The notes under the pieces are model-generated. The model was not told the origin of the DNA. It searched no databases and saw only the letters and a list, made by a program, of their open reading frames with translations. A stretch of 64,000 bases of DNA from Tolypothrix sp. PCC 7910 (lineage in GTDB: Bacteria; Cyanobacteriota; Cyanobacteriia; Cyanobacteriales; Nostocaceae): contig NZ_CP050440.1 in the NCBI RefSeq assembly GCF_011769525.1, positions 2,481,501 through 2,545,500 of the forward strand, in the 5' to 3' direction. Below are positions 1-9,842 of the stretch, piece after piece. How positions within the stretch are numbered: position 1 is the first letter of the stretch; each line of letters starts with the position of its first letter. Made by a program: the position numbers and the translations under genes.

Positions 1-408
1 GTTCAACTCATGGCGATCATAAGTGGATAGCTCGTAATCTTCTGTCATGGAAAGACAGTTGGTTGGGCAATATTCCACACAGTTACCGCAGAAGATACAA
101 ACTCCAAAGTCAATACTGTAGTGATTGAGCTTTTTCTTCTTGCTGGCTTTATCGAATTCCCAATCAACTACAGGTAAGTTAATGGGGCAAACGCGCACGC
201 ACACTTCACAAGAGATACATTTATCAAATTCAAAGTGAATTCTGCCGCGAAAACGTTCACCAGGAATTAATTTTTCGTAAGGGTACTGTACAGTAATTGG
301 CCGCCGACGCATGTGGTCAAAGGTTACAGATAACCCTTGACCAATGTAACGACCAGCTTGTACTGCTTCCTTGGCATAATCGCCAACTTGCTTCAGGAAC
401 TTTAACAT
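1..408 (-). CDS. ndhI: NAD(P)H-quinone oxidoreductase subunit I (partial)
   Basis: This is the N-terminal 136 residues of NdhI; the gene runs off the left edge of the window. NdhI is the peripheral-arm iron-sulfur subunit of cyanobacterial NDH-1, which passes electrons from ferredoxin towards plastoquinone in respiration and cyclic electron flow. The visible part begins [15 protein letters not shown] and has two 4Fe-4S cysteine clusters, [12 protein letters not shown] and [12 protein letters not shown]. It follows ndhA on the same strand after about 120 bp, which is the usual cyanobacterial gltA-ndhA-ndhI-ndhG-ndhE order, so ndhG should lie just outside the window. The start is the ATG at 408, which gives the normal NdhI N-terminus. 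Identification is firm; only the 3' end is missing. Confidence 0.95.
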   Translation of the reverse strand, partial: MLKFLKQVGDYAKEAVQAGRYIGQGLSVTFDHMRRRPITVQYPYEKLIPGERFRGRIHFEFDKCISCEVCVRVCPINLPVVDWEFDKASKKKKLNHYSIDFGVCIFCGNCVEYCPTNCLSMTEDYELSTYDRHELN

Positions 409-457
409 TGTGTTTTACTCTCTCTGTTGTTTGTTATTAGCCATCAGTCATGTCTTA

Positions 458-495
458 CAAAGTTCTGATCGGAGGAAACCTCCGCTCAGACTTTG
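458..495. repeat. REP-like imperfect palindrome between ndhA and ndhI
   Basis: The core is a perfect hairpin, CGGAGG-AAA-CCTCCG. It is flanked by further complementarity: CAAAGT..CTGA on one side matches TCAGA.CTTTG on the other. It lies in the 123-bp spacer inside the ndhA-ndhI transcription unit and so would form a hairpin in the mRNA. There is no T-tract, so a terminator is unlikely. It looks like a member of a dispersed palindrome family, but I cannot count other copies here. Confidence 0.6.
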
Positions 496-531
496 CGCTT
501 TGTCATTGGGAAGTTGACAAATGACTAATCA

Positions 532-1650
532 CTAACCTCCAAAGGCGACGGGAAAAGCTAGTTTCAGGGCTGCGGTTAATAGAAGATTAACCAAACCAAC
601 TGGTAGTAAGAACTTCCATCCTAAATCTAACAATTGGTCAATCCGTACACGTGGTACTGTCCAGCGCAACAAAATGGCGACAAATACTAGTAAGTAGGCT
701 TTGAGTACGGTCATAATAATACCCAAAGATGCAGTTACAACCTGCAATACTGGATTGAGTTCACTAACACCTAGCCAATTAGCGATCGCACTGATGGGAA
801 TGGGAAAATCCCAACCACCGAGGTATAAAATAGCAACAAGTAAGCTAGAAAGGATTAAGTTAACGTAGGAACCCAGGTAGAATAAACCGAATTTCATGCC
901 GGCATATTCTGTTTGATAACCTGCTACTAGTTCTTCTTCGGCTTCGGGTAAGTCAAAGGGTAAGCGTTCGCACTCAGCTAGGGCGGCGATCCAAAAGATT
1001 AAGAAACCTGCTGGTTGTCGCCAAATATTCCAACCCAAAATGCCGTAACCAGATTGTTGGTTAACAATATCAACAGTGCTGAGGCTGTTAGACATCATTG
1101 CGATCGCTAACACACTCAGCGCCAAGGGAATTTCATAACTAATTGACTGCGCTGCGGCCCTTAAGCCCCCTAAGAGCGAGTATTTGTTATTGGATGCATA
1201 GCCAGCCATCAATAAGCCAATTGGCTGAATGCTAGATAAGGCAATCCATAAGAAGACCCCCATGCCAACATTTGTAATCACAATGTTCTGTCCAAAGGGC
1301 ACAATCAGAAACGACAGAAACACTGGAATGACAACAATGATGGGGCCGAGAGTAAACAGCCAGGGGTCGGACTTGGCTGGTACTATATCTTCTTTAAAGA
1401 CGAGCTTCAAACCATCTGCAACTGGTACCAGCAAACCAAAAGGCCCCATGTATTCCGGGCCAATCCGCTGCTGAGCTGCGGCGGAAATTTTCCGCTCTAG
1501 CCAAGTAGCTACTAATACTCCCACTGTTGCCCCAATTAGCATCAGTATCATCGGCAGAGGCATCCAAATCGCTTTGGCTGCGTCTGGTGGTAATCCTAAA
1601 TCCGTGAGGGATTTAATAAAAGTTCCTTGGAGGTCAATTCCTGAATTCAT
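532..1650 (-). CDS. ndhA: NAD(P)H-quinone oxidoreductase subunit 1 (NdhA)
   Basis: This 372-residue polytopic membrane protein is the NuoH/ND1 homologue of the cyanobacterial NDH-1 complex in the thylakoid membrane. It forms the end of the quinone chamber and the link to the proton channels. The sequence contains about eight hydrophobic helices and the family's conserved loops: [21 protein letters not shown] near residue 50, and [20 protein letters not shown] around residues 225-245. Length matches cyanobacterial NdhA. It starts at the ATG at 1650, and ndhI follows downstream, probably as one transcript. STRR heptamers sit immediately upstream of the start codon. No anomaly is visible. Confidence 0.97.
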   Translation of the reverse strand: MNSGIDLQGTFIKSLTDLGLPPDAAKAIWMPLPMILMLIGATVGVLVATWLERKISAAAQQRIGPEYMGPFGLLVPVADGLKLVFKEDIVPAKSDPWLFTLGPIIVVIPVFLSFLIVPFGQNIVITNVGMGVFLWIALSSIQPIGLLMAGYASNNKYSLLGGLRAAAQSISYEIPLALSVLAIAMMSNSLSTVDIVNQQSGYGILGWNIWRQPAGFLIFWIAALAECERLPFDLPEAEEELVAGYQTEYAGMKFGLFYLGSYVNLILSSLLVAILYLGGWDFPIPISAIANWLGVSELNPVLQVVTASLGIIMTVLKAYLLVFVAILLRWTVPRVRIDQLLDLGWKFLLPVGLVNLLLTAALKLAFPVAFGG

Positions 1651-1671
1651 GTTTCCGCTCTTTAAGTCAAC

Positions 1672-1733
1672 TGAAGTGTGAAGTATGAAGTATGAATAAG
1701 AAAATTTCAGCCTTCAGCCTTCATCCTTGATCC
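1672..1733. repeat. Pair of opposed STRR heptamer arrays upstream of ndhA
   Basis: Positions 1672-1699 read as four heptamers (TGAAGTG, TGAAGTA, TGAAGTA, TGAATAA). Positions 1706-1733 read as another four (TTCAGCC, TTCAGCC, TTCATCC, TTGATCC). The second set is roughly the reverse complement of the first, so together they can fold. Short tandemly repeated repetitive sequences with a 7-bp period are typical of heterocystous cyanobacteria. The array lies in the 5' leader region of ndhA. Confidence 0.75.
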
Positions 1734-2370
1734 TTGGATGATTACATTTAATTGATGATGATTTGCCAATTCCCATGTTTAGTATATCGTTGGATGGTTT
1801 TAGCCCTCCCAACCTAGATATCAAGATCTACTTATGGTTGGGATTGGGATTTACAAATCACAAACCCCCATTTACTTGGCTAAAATCAAGACTTAGGAGA
1901 GAAGCGTTGCACAGCAATATAGGCACATACTGCCTCTAAAATTCAGCACAAATGTTTCCGCCTCCATTGTGGCAACGGTTTTCGCTTTCTACAAGGTTGA
2001 TAATTTGCCAGAAATGGGGGCTGGGATTACTAGTACTCCACCAACCCAACTGTGAAGGTACAGAAATAAATTGCGTAGACAGGTTAGTAGGCTTTGCTTT
2101 GGTTGCTAATGTCGTAGCTAAGGCTTCAGCCAGATGGGGAACAAAGATTGTCAAGAAAGCGGGAAAAAAGAGAAATAGCAGAGTGGCTTTGGTGGACTAC
2201 TAGTAAAGCTTGTATCAGCCCTACCATCGCCTCTGGCTGCAGCTGCTTCTACAAAAAAGCGATCGCCAACGCTAAAGCGGAGTTACTTGAAAAGTATTTT
2301 CCCTGCCATAGTGCTTTTTACGTTACCTATCTACCAAACAGTTCCAAAGACCGGGAATGTTGACAGTTAA
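1734..2370. other. Intergenic region between gltA and ndhA, no convincing gene
   Basis: About 640 bp separate the gltA stop from the ndhA upstream STRRs. Three short overlapping frames of 71-83 codons exist on both strands, but none has a recognisable domain, a clear ribosome-binding site or consistent codon use, and they mutually overlap. The region should contain the ndhA promoter, reading leftwards. Nothing else can be supported. Confidence 0.5.
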
Positions 2371-3507
2371 TTAGCGTTGGTCAATGGGGATATAAGGAGC
2401 TTCATGCCGACCATTGTAAACCTGAGTGGGACGGAAAATCCGGTTTTCTTCTAGCTGTTCTTTCCAGTGAGCTAGCCAACCAGCAACACGGGCGATCGCA
2501 AAAATTGGTGTAAATAAGTCGGTGGGAATGCCCATCTTTCTATACACCAATCCAGAGTAAAAGTCAACGTTAGGATAAATCCCTTTGTGACCTAATTTTT
2601 CGGCTACTACCCGTTCCATCTCTTGGGCGATTTCATAGTACTTGTCTTCGCCAAATTTGGAAAACAGTTGCTCTGCCAAGTTTTGCAAAATCGTGGCTCT
2701 GGGGTCTTTCACCTTATACACGCGATGCCCAAAGCCCATAATTTTCGCTTTGCGCTGCATGAGATCTTCAACGTAGGGACGAACATTAGCTACAGAGCCA
2801 ATTTCTTCTAGCATTTGAATGACTTCTTCATTTGCGCCACCATGCAATGGGCCACCCAAGGTTCCCACAGCGCTTGCAACCACGGCATAGGGATCTGTGA
2901 GGGTAGAAGCCGTCACTCTAGCGCTAAAGGTAGAAGCATTCATCGTATGCTCGACATGAAGTATCAAGCAAATATCAAAAATTTTCGCTGCCAACGGATC
3001 GGGTTCTTTCTCGTCGAGCATATACAGAAAGTTGGCGGAGTAATCTAAATCATCCCGTGGGCGCACGGGGTCATTTCCTTTCCGCATCAACTGGAACGCC
3101 GCTACCATTGTGGGAATAGTAGCGATTAAGCGCACTACAGAATCTCGAATGTAGGCGGGATTATGTAAATCCCGAAGAGAATAGAAAAGGCCTAATGCAG
3201 CAGCTGAGGCTTGTAGAGCATCCATAGGGTGTCCGCTTTCGGGAAAGCATTTCATCATGTCCCGGATGCGATATTTGATTCGTCTGTGGAGACGAACTTC
3301 CTCCTCAAATGCTGTTAGTTCTTCTTTACTTGGCAATTCACCCCAAATTAGAAGATAAGCAGTTTCCAAAAAAGTACTTTTTGCTGCTAACTCCTCAATC
3401 CGGATGCCACGATATTCTAGTATTCCCTTTTGCCCGTCAACATAGCTGATACTGGATTGGGCAGCAGGAATGCCTTCCAACCCGGGCTTATATTCGCACA
3501 CCGACAT
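2371..3507 (-). CDS. gltA: Citrate synthase
   Basis: This 378-residue citrate synthase condenses oxaloacetate with acetyl-CoA to give citrate. In cyanobacteria that feeds 2-oxoglutarate for nitrogen assimilation. It is the short form found in cyanobacteria and many Gram-positives. Family signatures are present: GPLHGGANEEV with a catalytic-region histidine, GFGHRVYKVKDPRA containing the second active-site histidine and substrate-binding arginine, and DFYSGLVYRKMGIP with the catalytic aspartate. It starts at the ATG at 3507. It lies upstream of ndhA on the same strand, a conserved cyanobacterial arrangement, although 720 bp separate the two and ndhA probably has its own promoter. Confidence 0.97.
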   Translation of the reverse strand: MSVCEYKPGLEGIPAAQSSISYVDGQKGILEYRGIRIEELAAKSTFLETAYLLIWGELPSKEELTAFEEEVRLHRRIKYRIRDMMKCFPESGHPMDALQASAAALGLFYSLRDLHNPAYIRDSVVRLIATIPTMVAAFQLMRKGNDPVRPRDDLDYSANFLYMLDEKEPDPLAAKIFDICLILHVEHTMNASTFSARVTASTLTDPYAVVASAVGTLGGPLHGGANEEVIQMLEEIGSVANVRPYVEDLMQRKAKIMGFGHRVYKVKDPRATILQNLAEQLFSKFGEDKYYEIAQEMERVVAEKLGHKGIYPNVDFYSGLVYRKMGIPTDLFTPIFAIARVAGWLAHWKEQLEENRIFRPTQVYNGRHEAPYIPIDQR

Positions 3508-3619
3508 GGCAACACCATCTGCTTTGTGAAAGATTTGCTCAGGCTAACTTACCAGAAATCGTTATTGCAAGAACAGTTTACAGTTATAATCTAAGTCCTT
3601 TCATAACTGTGAAAAACCG

Positions 3620-4114
3620 TTAAAGCAAGTACTTGGGTGGTGTCAACCAAAACATCTGACTACGACCCAGGGGAGAGCCTATTTCTGGTAGTTTTATCCC
3701 GATCATACCTGCTTTTTTCAAGACTAAACCTGCTTTGACTTCCCCCCAAAGAAGAATTTCTGCCCATTGGCTCAAACAAGGTTCGTGTCCCACTACGGCA
3801 AGTCGGGTATTTGGGGCATAATTTCTTGGCTCTAACCACTGTTTCACCCAATTATCGATATTACCATCAGGTGTAAGGTGATGAGATTCTTCTACCTGAG
3901 AACTTAATCCGGCTGCACTCAAAATCTCTGCTGTTTGTCGCGCCCTAGCTAAGGGGCTGGTAACAATTAAATCAAACTCCAAACCCAACTTTACTATACG
4001 TTCCGCAACTTTTTCTGTTTTTTGTCTTCCTTCTTTGGTAAGAACTCGCTCTTCATCTTTAATATCAGCAGTCCTCTCTTGGGCTATACCATGACGAATC
4101 AGATATAATTCCAT
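3620..4114 (-). CDS. sixA: Phosphohistidine phosphatase SixA
   Basis: This 164-residue protein belongs to the histidine phosphatase (phosphoglycerate-mutase-like) superfamily, SixA branch. Those enzymes remove phosphate from phosphohistidine, for example on Hpt domains. The N-terminal catalytic motif LIRHGIAQ places the nucleophile at His8. TSPLARARQTAEIL and VVGHEPCLSQW supply the other family residues, including the second histidine. It lies 112 bp upstream of gltA on the same strand, so cotranscription is possible but not shown. Family assignment is firm; the physiological substrate is unknown. Confidence 0.88.
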   Translation of the reverse strand: MELYLIRHGIAQERTADIKDEERVLTKEGRQKTEKVAERIVKLGLEFDLIVTSPLARARQTAEILSAAGLSSQVEESHHLTPDGNIDNWVKQWLEPRNYAPNTRLAVVGHEPCLSQWAEILLWGEVKAGLVLKKAGMIGIKLPEIGSPLGRSQMFWLTPPKYLL

Positions 4115-4410
4115 ATTTGCTTATACTGTTTATAAAAAATTTATATATTAATCCTAAATTATTGTCGAAATTACTCATTTAGTTAGGGAATAGGCAATAG
4201 CCAAGAAGAACATACAAATGTACTTTGGCTTTCATAAATAACATATAAATGCTATATCAATTTGCTATTTATTAAGCACATACTATATTAGATAAAATGC
4301 CAAGAAATTTTTATTTCTTGGCTCAAATATAGATGCAATTAAAGATGAATAATTACCATTTTTTAACTTAGGTAATAGCCTTCACCTATCTATTAAACTT
4401 TATTCCAGTC

Positions 4411-5694
4411 TTACTCTGACTGAATTGGGTTATCCTTAGGATTGACTAATTTCAGTAATTTTTGCTTGATTTGGGTGTCGAAAACTTCCCATTTCATTCT
4501 TGCATAAGCTGAATTTTCGTTACCGCCAGATAAAAATCCCATAGGAATTTCAAAGCCGCCTGCGCCTGTTCTACCACCGCCAAAAAAGCGCCCATTACTA
4601 TCTTGTCCAAAGGCTTCTTTGATGAATTCATCAGGATCGAGGGTTAGTTTAGTGGTTCTCAAAGAACCAATAACTACTTCTAATTCATCATCTTCATCGT
4701 GAACAATACCGTAAACTACAGCGGTGTGAACATTTTCTTCAGTAACAAGGAAATCTGCTGCTTGGGGGATGGCATCGCGGTCATCATAACGTAAATAACC
4801 AACACCAGCGATGGAAAAGTTATTTTGCACGATGCGATTTTTGAGCGCTCGCTCAATTACATCCATTACCCGCTTGGAACGATTCGCCTGTAAAATGGCG
4901 TTTAGCAACTGGGCATCATAAAATCGACTCAGATATGCAGCAGCCATAAAATCTTCTTCTTGTGCTTGCATCAGTCGATTTGTATCCGATCGCAAGCCAT
5001 GCATCAAGGCTGTGGCACATTTAACATGCTGATTGATGCTGCTATCTAAGGTCAGTAATCCCGATTGTAGGTACTGAGTGAAAATTGTTGCTGTTGCTCG
5101 TACATAAGGACGGACATCAATAAATTCGGGTTTGAGATCCGCTTGTACGCTGTGATGGTCAATGACTGCAACTAGTGGTATTCCTGCTTGCTGCACCGCC
5201 GACAATAGTTGACTTGTGGTGCCTTGGTTATCAATTAATATGAAACCGTGGTAAGATGACAAGTCTTTACTTTTAATATTTTGCAGTGTCCAACGCTGGG
5301 CAGGTAGATTTGTAAGCTTGACTAAGGCAATGTTCTCTTGGTGGCTTAAAGTCCCAGCATAAATAATTTCACACTTGATATCGTATTGCTGGGCGATTAA
5401 CTGGTATGCCCACGCACAAGAGAGGGCATCAGGGTCAGGAAAGTCTTGTAAGATGATCAGCTGACGCTCGTGTCGGTGTGCTAATAGAGTTTTTTGCAGT
5501 TCCTCTGACTTTTGAGACACCAGAGAATTATTACGCTGAATTAGATAAATACCTCCGTCACTTGCCGATGGTGGTAAGGAGGTTTTAGCAAGTGGCACCT
5601 CAACAGGCACTGGGTCTATTTCAGCATCCTCTTGGTTCGGCTCTGTGGTCAATGATAAACTCTCAAACTGCATCAAGGAAGAATTCGATTGCAT
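4411..5694 (-). CDS. DHH-family phosphoesterase (NrnA/RecJ-like)
   Basis: This 427-residue protein belongs to the DHH/DHHA1 family, whose members hydrolyse phosphodiester bonds in short oligonucleotides, cyclic dinucleotides or pAp with Mn2+. Residues 1-75 form a low-complexity acidic leader that cyanobacterial members often carry. Motif I is DFPDPDALS (Asp87 and Asp89), motif II is LIDNQG (Asp155) and motif III is AVIDHHS (Asp179-His180-His181). The C-terminal DHHA1 substrate loop reads GGGRTGAGGFEIPMG. All metal ligands appear intact. It is a single-gene unit between long AT-rich spacers. Whether the substrate is nanoRNA, c-di-AMP/pApA or pAp cannot be read from the sequence. Confidence 0.88.
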   Translation of the reverse strand: MQSNSSLMQFESLSLTTEPNQEDAEIDPVPVEVPLAKTSLPPSASDGGIYLIQRNNSLVSQKSEELQKTLLAHRHERQLIILQDFPDPDALSCAWAYQLIAQQYDIKCEIIYAGTLSHQENIALVKLTNLPAQRWTLQNIKSKDLSSYHGFILIDNQGTTSQLLSAVQQAGIPLVAVIDHHSVQADLKPEFIDVRPYVRATATIFTQYLQSGLLTLDSSINQHVKCATALMHGLRSDTNRLMQAQEEDFMAAAYLSRFYDAQLLNAILQANRSKRVMDVIERALKNRIVQNNFSIAGVGYLRYDDRDAIPQAADFLVTEENVHTAVVYGIVHDEDDELEVVIGSLRTTKLTLDPDEFIKEAFGQDSNGRFFGGGRTGAGGFEIPMGFLSGGNENSAYARMKWEVFDTQIKQKLLKLVNPKDNPIQSE

Positions 5695-6505
5695 AGGGAA
5701 TATTGTTGTAACCGTGAGGCTCCATTAATTCGTTGGAAAATACTACAATCAGATGTTTACTGATTTCGCCACACATAATGATCTTCGCAAAAATATAGAG
5801 GCATAGCACTATATATCTCGGTCTATTTTTTATCAAAACAAACAGTCAGGGTCTACCAAGTTCTACTAGCCAAAATGAATAGCTTCTGGCAAACATCTTA
5901 CTGAGTATTTTAAAAAACATTATCAAGATAATATATTTTTTTTCATCTTCTTTATTTTTCTCTTTTAAAGAGAAATAAACAGAACTTTTTATGTTTATTA
6001 CTGGGCTATAGCTGACCTTTAAAAACACCAAGTTGATGGATGTCTCAACTTGCAGCTATGCAACTTTTTTACCCAATAATGCTGCCAATCATATATTTTT
6101 AGTGCTTTTGGACATTTTGGGAATTGGTATTTACTAGGTGACAGTTTTTACATTCTTGTGTATTGGTATTCAGTGATGAGGGTGATTCTCAAACTCCTAG
6201 TTTTATCCTAGTGATTAATGCACAATTAACAATTATTTTTATTGTTAACGAAAAATAACATTTTCCGATTTATCTTAATAATCATGCTAATTTCGCTATA
6301 AACCTTGCGGTTTATGGATGTTGTAATGTATAATAGAAAGCTGGCTAACATTAAAATATTTGTGACTGAAAGCCAAACTCCAAAAGAGTAATGTGTTTAT
6401 TCTATGCAAACGCCATTACTCTGCGCCCCAACACACTAATTTAGCTCTTGGACAAGATGGCACAAGAAAATATCTAATCGATTTTGATAATTTAAATGCT
6501 CAGGT
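5695..6505. other. AT-rich intergenic region with one small hairpin
   Basis: About 800 bp of AT-rich DNA without a credible gene. A 61-codon minus-strand frame at 5846-6031 is low-complexity and unsupported. At 6386-6421 GAGTAATG pairs with CATTACTC around a 20-nt loop that itself contains GTTT/AAAC. This could be an RNA structure or part of a small RNA, but there is no T-tract terminator and no family I recognise. The upstream DHH gene's promoter should lie at the left end. Confidence 0.4.
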
Positions 6506-7003
6506 TCAAAGACCTATCACATATTTTTGCCACTCTTGATGCAATCCGCTCTTTAGATGCCTGCTCACTTCAAAATAGAGACTGCTGTATGGTTGGCGAG
6601 GAGGATGGCGTAAAAACATATGGGCTTCATGAGGTGTGCGACTGCCTTTTTTTACGTTACAACGCACACAAGCTGTTACAATATTTTCCCAGCTATCTCC
6701 ACCACCACGCGATCGCGGAATGACATGATCTAGAGTTAACTCGTCCCCTGTATAACCGCAATATTGGCAAGTATGTCCATCGCGGTGCAAGATATTTCTG
6801 CGAGTGAGAGGAATTTCTTTATAGGGAACGCGCACATAATGACGTAACCGGATTACTGTTGGCAGTGGAAAATCCGAGTACAGGAATTTACCGTTATGTT
6901 CGATGCGTTCTGCCTTGCCCTTGATTAACAAAACCGCAGCCCGTCGCCAACTTGTGATATTGAGCGGTTCGTAAGAGGCATTGAGGACTAAAACCTTACC
7001 CAT
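6506..7003 (-). CDS. HNH endonuclease family protein
   Basis: This 165-residue HNH nuclease-fold protein is of the compact type widespread in cyanobacteria. The N-terminus is MGKVLVLNASYEPLNITSW. The HNH/zinc core runs from residue 79 to 115: CQYCGYTGDELTLDHVIPRS, then GGGDSWENIVTACVRCN. Zinc ligands are Cys79, Cys82, Cys112 and Cys115; the catalytic histidine is His93 and the HNH asparagine is Asn107. No restriction-modification partner, intron or intein lies nearby, so it is more likely a conserved housekeeping or repair-type nuclease than a mobile endonuclease. Its biological role is unknown. Confidence 0.88.
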   Translation of the reverse strand: MGKVLVLNASYEPLNITSWRRAAVLLIKGKAERIEHNGKFLYSDFPLPTVIRLRHYVRVPYKEIPLTRRNILHRDGHTCQYCGYTGDELTLDHVIPRSRGGGDSWENIVTACVRCNVKKGSRTPHEAHMFLRHPPRQPYSSLYFEVSRHLKSGLHQEWQKYVIGL

Positions 7004-7420
7004 TGATAAGTGCTCAAGGTATTAGTTTCATATATATTAACACAGAACTATAGTAGTTGTGTGATGAGAATAAATTATACTTTCACCATAATTGCCGCTT
7101 ATACCCGCTCAATTGTCAATCCTTAAGCATCAATTAATGTAACCCTACAGGGGTAAGCTATCTTTGCTGAGTTTAGTATGGGGCTCTGAGACTATGCATA
7201 GCGGTGTTTATTGAGTTTAAGTAGCAAAAATAACTTATAAATAATAGCTCATAACAAAGTTAAATTTTTGTAAACCATGAGCATTGGTCTACAAAATGGA
7301 TTTTGCAAAAAATTACCACATCAAGCACACAAATCTACCATGTAGTGATCTTGTGGCAATTCCATAATCAAGGGTAAACTGCCTGATTAATCTGATTCAT
7401 CTGCCAAAAGTTGAATACAT
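7004..7420. other. Intergenic region with one hairpin, left of the IS
   Basis: About 400 bp without a gene, between the HNH gene and the insertion sequence. It should carry the HNH promoter, reading leftwards. One structure stands out at 7266-7296: TTTTGTA and TACAAAA enclose a further ACCA/TGGT pairing around a 7-nt loop. This could be a terminator or a small-RNA element. No protein-coding frame is supportable. Confidence 0.4.
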
Positions 7421-8571
7421 TAGACCCGTCCGAAAACTCGCAAGCCTATATTTACAAGGCTTTGAGACCAGTCCTTGCAGATTCTGTTGCAATGGAACAA
7501 TAAGTGTTTGATATAGTTACTGATAGTTTAGAGCAGAAAAATACATAATCTTGCCTAACGCAAACACAATTTTTAATTGATACTAATTTATGGCGCTATT
7601 CGGTAATACGAAAGTGCCAATTCGCAGTCTTACTAGACCACAAACTAACAAAACTATTTCATTATAAACATCAGCATTTAATCTAAATCTTTGTGATGCC
7701 ACTTGGAAAATTTTTACAATACGTATTAAATGCTCAACAAATATACGCTTACTTGATAGAGCTTTATTTTCTTCTTTTTGTTGTTCATTTAATTGTTGTT
7801 TTCTTTTCTTCTTATGAGGGGTAGTAATATTATTCCCACCTTGATACGCTTTATCTCCCGTAAATTCTTGTTTTTCATCAAATTTTGTTTGTTGCTCTCT
7901 AAATAATTTTATGTCTGCTGTTGGCCCTGGAGAGCCTACTGTAACATCAATAATATCTTTTCCCTCTGGCAAGGAAACTATCTGGTTTTTTATAGTATGC
8001 TGTTTTTTCTTTCCCGAAAAGAACTTTTTCTGTTCTTCGTTGTCAGATGGTCTATCTATAGGCTGTTCTACGCTATCAACTAGCAACTTAAAATTCGTTA
8101 ATATTTCTTGTATAATGAGCAAATCTCCTTCTTTATTTTCTACTTGCTCTATTAAACTAGAAGGGAGAATCTTACGTAATATTTTTCTCCAGTAATGAAA
8201 AGTATCATTAGATAAAGTTTTTGATATACCAAACATTATTCCTAAAACTTCAAATGTGGGTATTTGTCTCAGATAAAACAAGCACAAACATACTTGTTCT
8301 GGGATGGATAATAATTCTTTGCGTCCACCTCCACGACGATGTATTCTAACTTTCTTCTGTTCCAATTTGAGTTGTTCTTCTTCATGACTGTTTTTAGCAT
8401 AGTTTACAAGGTCAGTAAATTGGTCATAACTAATCCCCAAAAGTTGCTTTGCTCTTCGTGGATACTTTTGTATATAATCAAATATACTAATCATTTAATT
8501 AAATTTTGGTAGAGGGTCAATTTTACTTTCTACCATTTTTTTGTACCCAATTCATATTCCGGACGTGTCTA
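7421..8571 (-). mobile_element. IS5-family insertion sequence, about 1.15 kb
   Basis: The element contains one transposase gene and imperfect terminal inverted repeats. The left end reads TAGACCCGTCCGAAAA from 7421. The reverse complement of the right end, reading inwards from 8571, is TAGACACGTCCGGAAT. That is 14 of 16 identical. Both ends show TA at the outer edge, so either the repeats start with TA or there is a TA target duplication. Total length, single gene and end sequence fit a small IS5-group element. The transposase frame is open with all three catalytic acids, so it may be active. The right end is 55 bp from the alr start codon. Confidence 0.8.
7583..8494 (-). CDS. IS5-family transposase (HTH_Tnp_4 plus DDE_Tnp_4)
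   Basis: This 303-residue DDE transposase catalyses cut-and-paste movement of the surrounding element. Residues 40-110 form the helix-turn-helix region, containing GGGRKELLSIPEQVCLCLFYL and a second helix pair GIMFGISKTLSNDTFHYW. The RNase-H-like catalytic part has LLVDSVEQPIDRP (first Asp), IIDVTVGSPGPTADIKLF (second Asp) and RIFVEHLIRIVKIF (Glu). There is no frameshift, unlike many IS5 elements that split the transposase into two frames. Lysine- and glutamine-rich segments give it a more AT-rich codon use than its neighbours, consistent with recent arrival. Confidence 0.9.
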   Translation of the reverse strand: MISIFDYIQKYPRRAKQLLGISYDQFTDLVNYAKNSHEEEQLKLEQKKVRIHRRGGGRKELLSIPEQVCLCLFYLRQIPTFEVLGIMFGISKTLSNDTFHYWRKILRKILPSSLIEQVENKEGDLLIIQEILTNFKLLVDSVEQPIDRPSDNEEQKKFFSGKKKQHTIKNQIVSLPEGKDIIDVTVGSPGPTADIKLFREQQTKFDEKQEFTGDKAYQGGNNITTPHKKKRKQQLNEQQKEENKALSSKRIFVEHLIRIVKIFQVASQRFRLNADVYNEIVLLVCGLVRLRIGTFVLPNSAIN

Positions 8572-8625
8572 TAGATTATCTAGGTTATCTAGAAGCCTTG
8601 TATGGTGTGATAGGAGTAAGTAAAT

Positions 8626-9813
8626 ATGTTAAGTAGCAAAGAAATTACGGGAGTAGCTTCTGGGCAAGAATTTAATACGTATGGCTGGTTGTGCCAACGT
8701 GCTTGGGTAGAAATTGATTTAGCAGCGTTATCACATAATGTCCGGCAATTAGTCAGCTTACTATCCTCACAAACCCAACTGATGGCAGTTGTCAAAGCTG
8801 ATGCTTATGGACATGGTGCAGTTAGTGTTGCCAAAACAGCATTGGAATCAGGTGCTAGTTGGTTGGGAGTCGCTACAGTTCCAGAAGGGATTCAACTGCG
8901 AGAAGCAGGTATTAAAGCTCCAATTTTAATATTAGGTGCGATTCAAACTCCTGAACAAATTCAGGCGATCGCTCAGTGGAAACTCCAACCAACATTGTGC
9001 AGCCCTAAGCAAGCTTTAGTATTTTCCAACACTCTAGAAGCAACACAACATAGTTCTCCTTTACCTGTACATATCAAATTAGACACGGGTATGTCTAGGT
9101 TAGGCACTAATTGGCAACAAACAGGAGAGTTTGTCCGGTTGGTAAAAAGTTTACCCCATCTGACTATTGCTAGTATTTACTCCCACCTAGCAACAGCAGA
9201 TGATCCAGACACCACAATCATGAAAGAACAGCATAGACGATTTGAGGAAGCGATCTCTCAAATCAAAGCTATGGGAATAGAACCACCTTGCTTGCACTTG
9301 GCTAATTCAGCCGCGACTCTTGCAGATTCTAGCTTGCACTACAACATTGTGCGTGTTGGTTTAGCTGTTTATGGACTCTACCCATCTGACCATTTACAAA
9401 ATACCATCAACCTCCAGCCAGTTTTGCAAGTGAAGGCGCGTATCACCCAAGTGAAAACTATTAGTGCTGGAACTGGCGTTAGCTACGGACACCAATTTAT
9501 TGCCCCTCAAGAACTCCGGATTGCAGTTGTGGGTATTGGCTACGCTGATGGTGTTCCCCGTCATCTTTCAAATAATATGCAGGTGTTAATTCGTGGTCAG
9601 CGTATACCCCAAATTGGCACAATTACAATGGATCAGTTGATGGTCGATGTGAGTACTATCCCCGACATCCAAGAAGGAGAAGTAGTCACGCTATTGGGAA
9701 AAGAGGGTAAAGAACAAATCTCTGCTAACGATTGGGCAGAGAAATTAAAGACTATTTCTTGGGAAATCCTCTGTGGGTTCAAGCATCGTTTACCTCGCAT
9801 AGCAATGAATTAG
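8626..9813 (+). CDS. alr: Alanine racemase
   Basis: This 395-residue fold-type III PLP enzyme interconverts L- and D-alanine for peptidoglycan synthesis. The PLP lysine is Lys57 in AVVKADAYGHG. The second catalytic residue is Tyr287 in GVSYGHQF. GMSRLG (residues 155-160) and TMDQLMVDVS are also family motifs. The ATG at 8626 leaves about 25 residues before the first barrel strand WVEIDLAAL, which is slightly long; a later start is possible. The upstream region is only 55 bp before the right end of an insertion sequence, so the promoter may be altered. A palindrome follows the stop codon. Confidence 0.96.
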   Translation: MLSSKEITGVASGQEFNTYGWLCQRAWVEIDLAALSHNVRQLVSLLSSQTQLMAVVKADAYGHGAVSVAKTALESGASWLGVATVPEGIQLREAGIKAPILILGAIQTPEQIQAIAQWKLQPTLCSPKQALVFSNTLEATQHSSPLPVHIKLDTGMSRLGTNWQQTGEFVRLVKSLPHLTIASIYSHLATADDPDTTIMKEQHRRFEEAISQIKAMGIEPPCLHLANSAATLADSSLHYNIVRVGLAVYGLYPSDHLQNTINLQPVLQVKARITQVKTISAGTGVSYGHQFIAPQELRIAVVGIGYADGVPRHLSNNMQVLIRGQRIPQIGTITMDQLMVDVSTIPDIQEGEVVTLLGKEGKEQISANDWAEKLKTISWEILCGFKHRLPRIAMN

Positions 9814-9842
9814 CCGCTAAAAAAGCCGCGATTCATTTGTCG

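Noticed and set aside
1936-2363. Overlapping short frames on both strands between gltA and ndhA
   Set aside because: They overlap each other and none resembles a known family.
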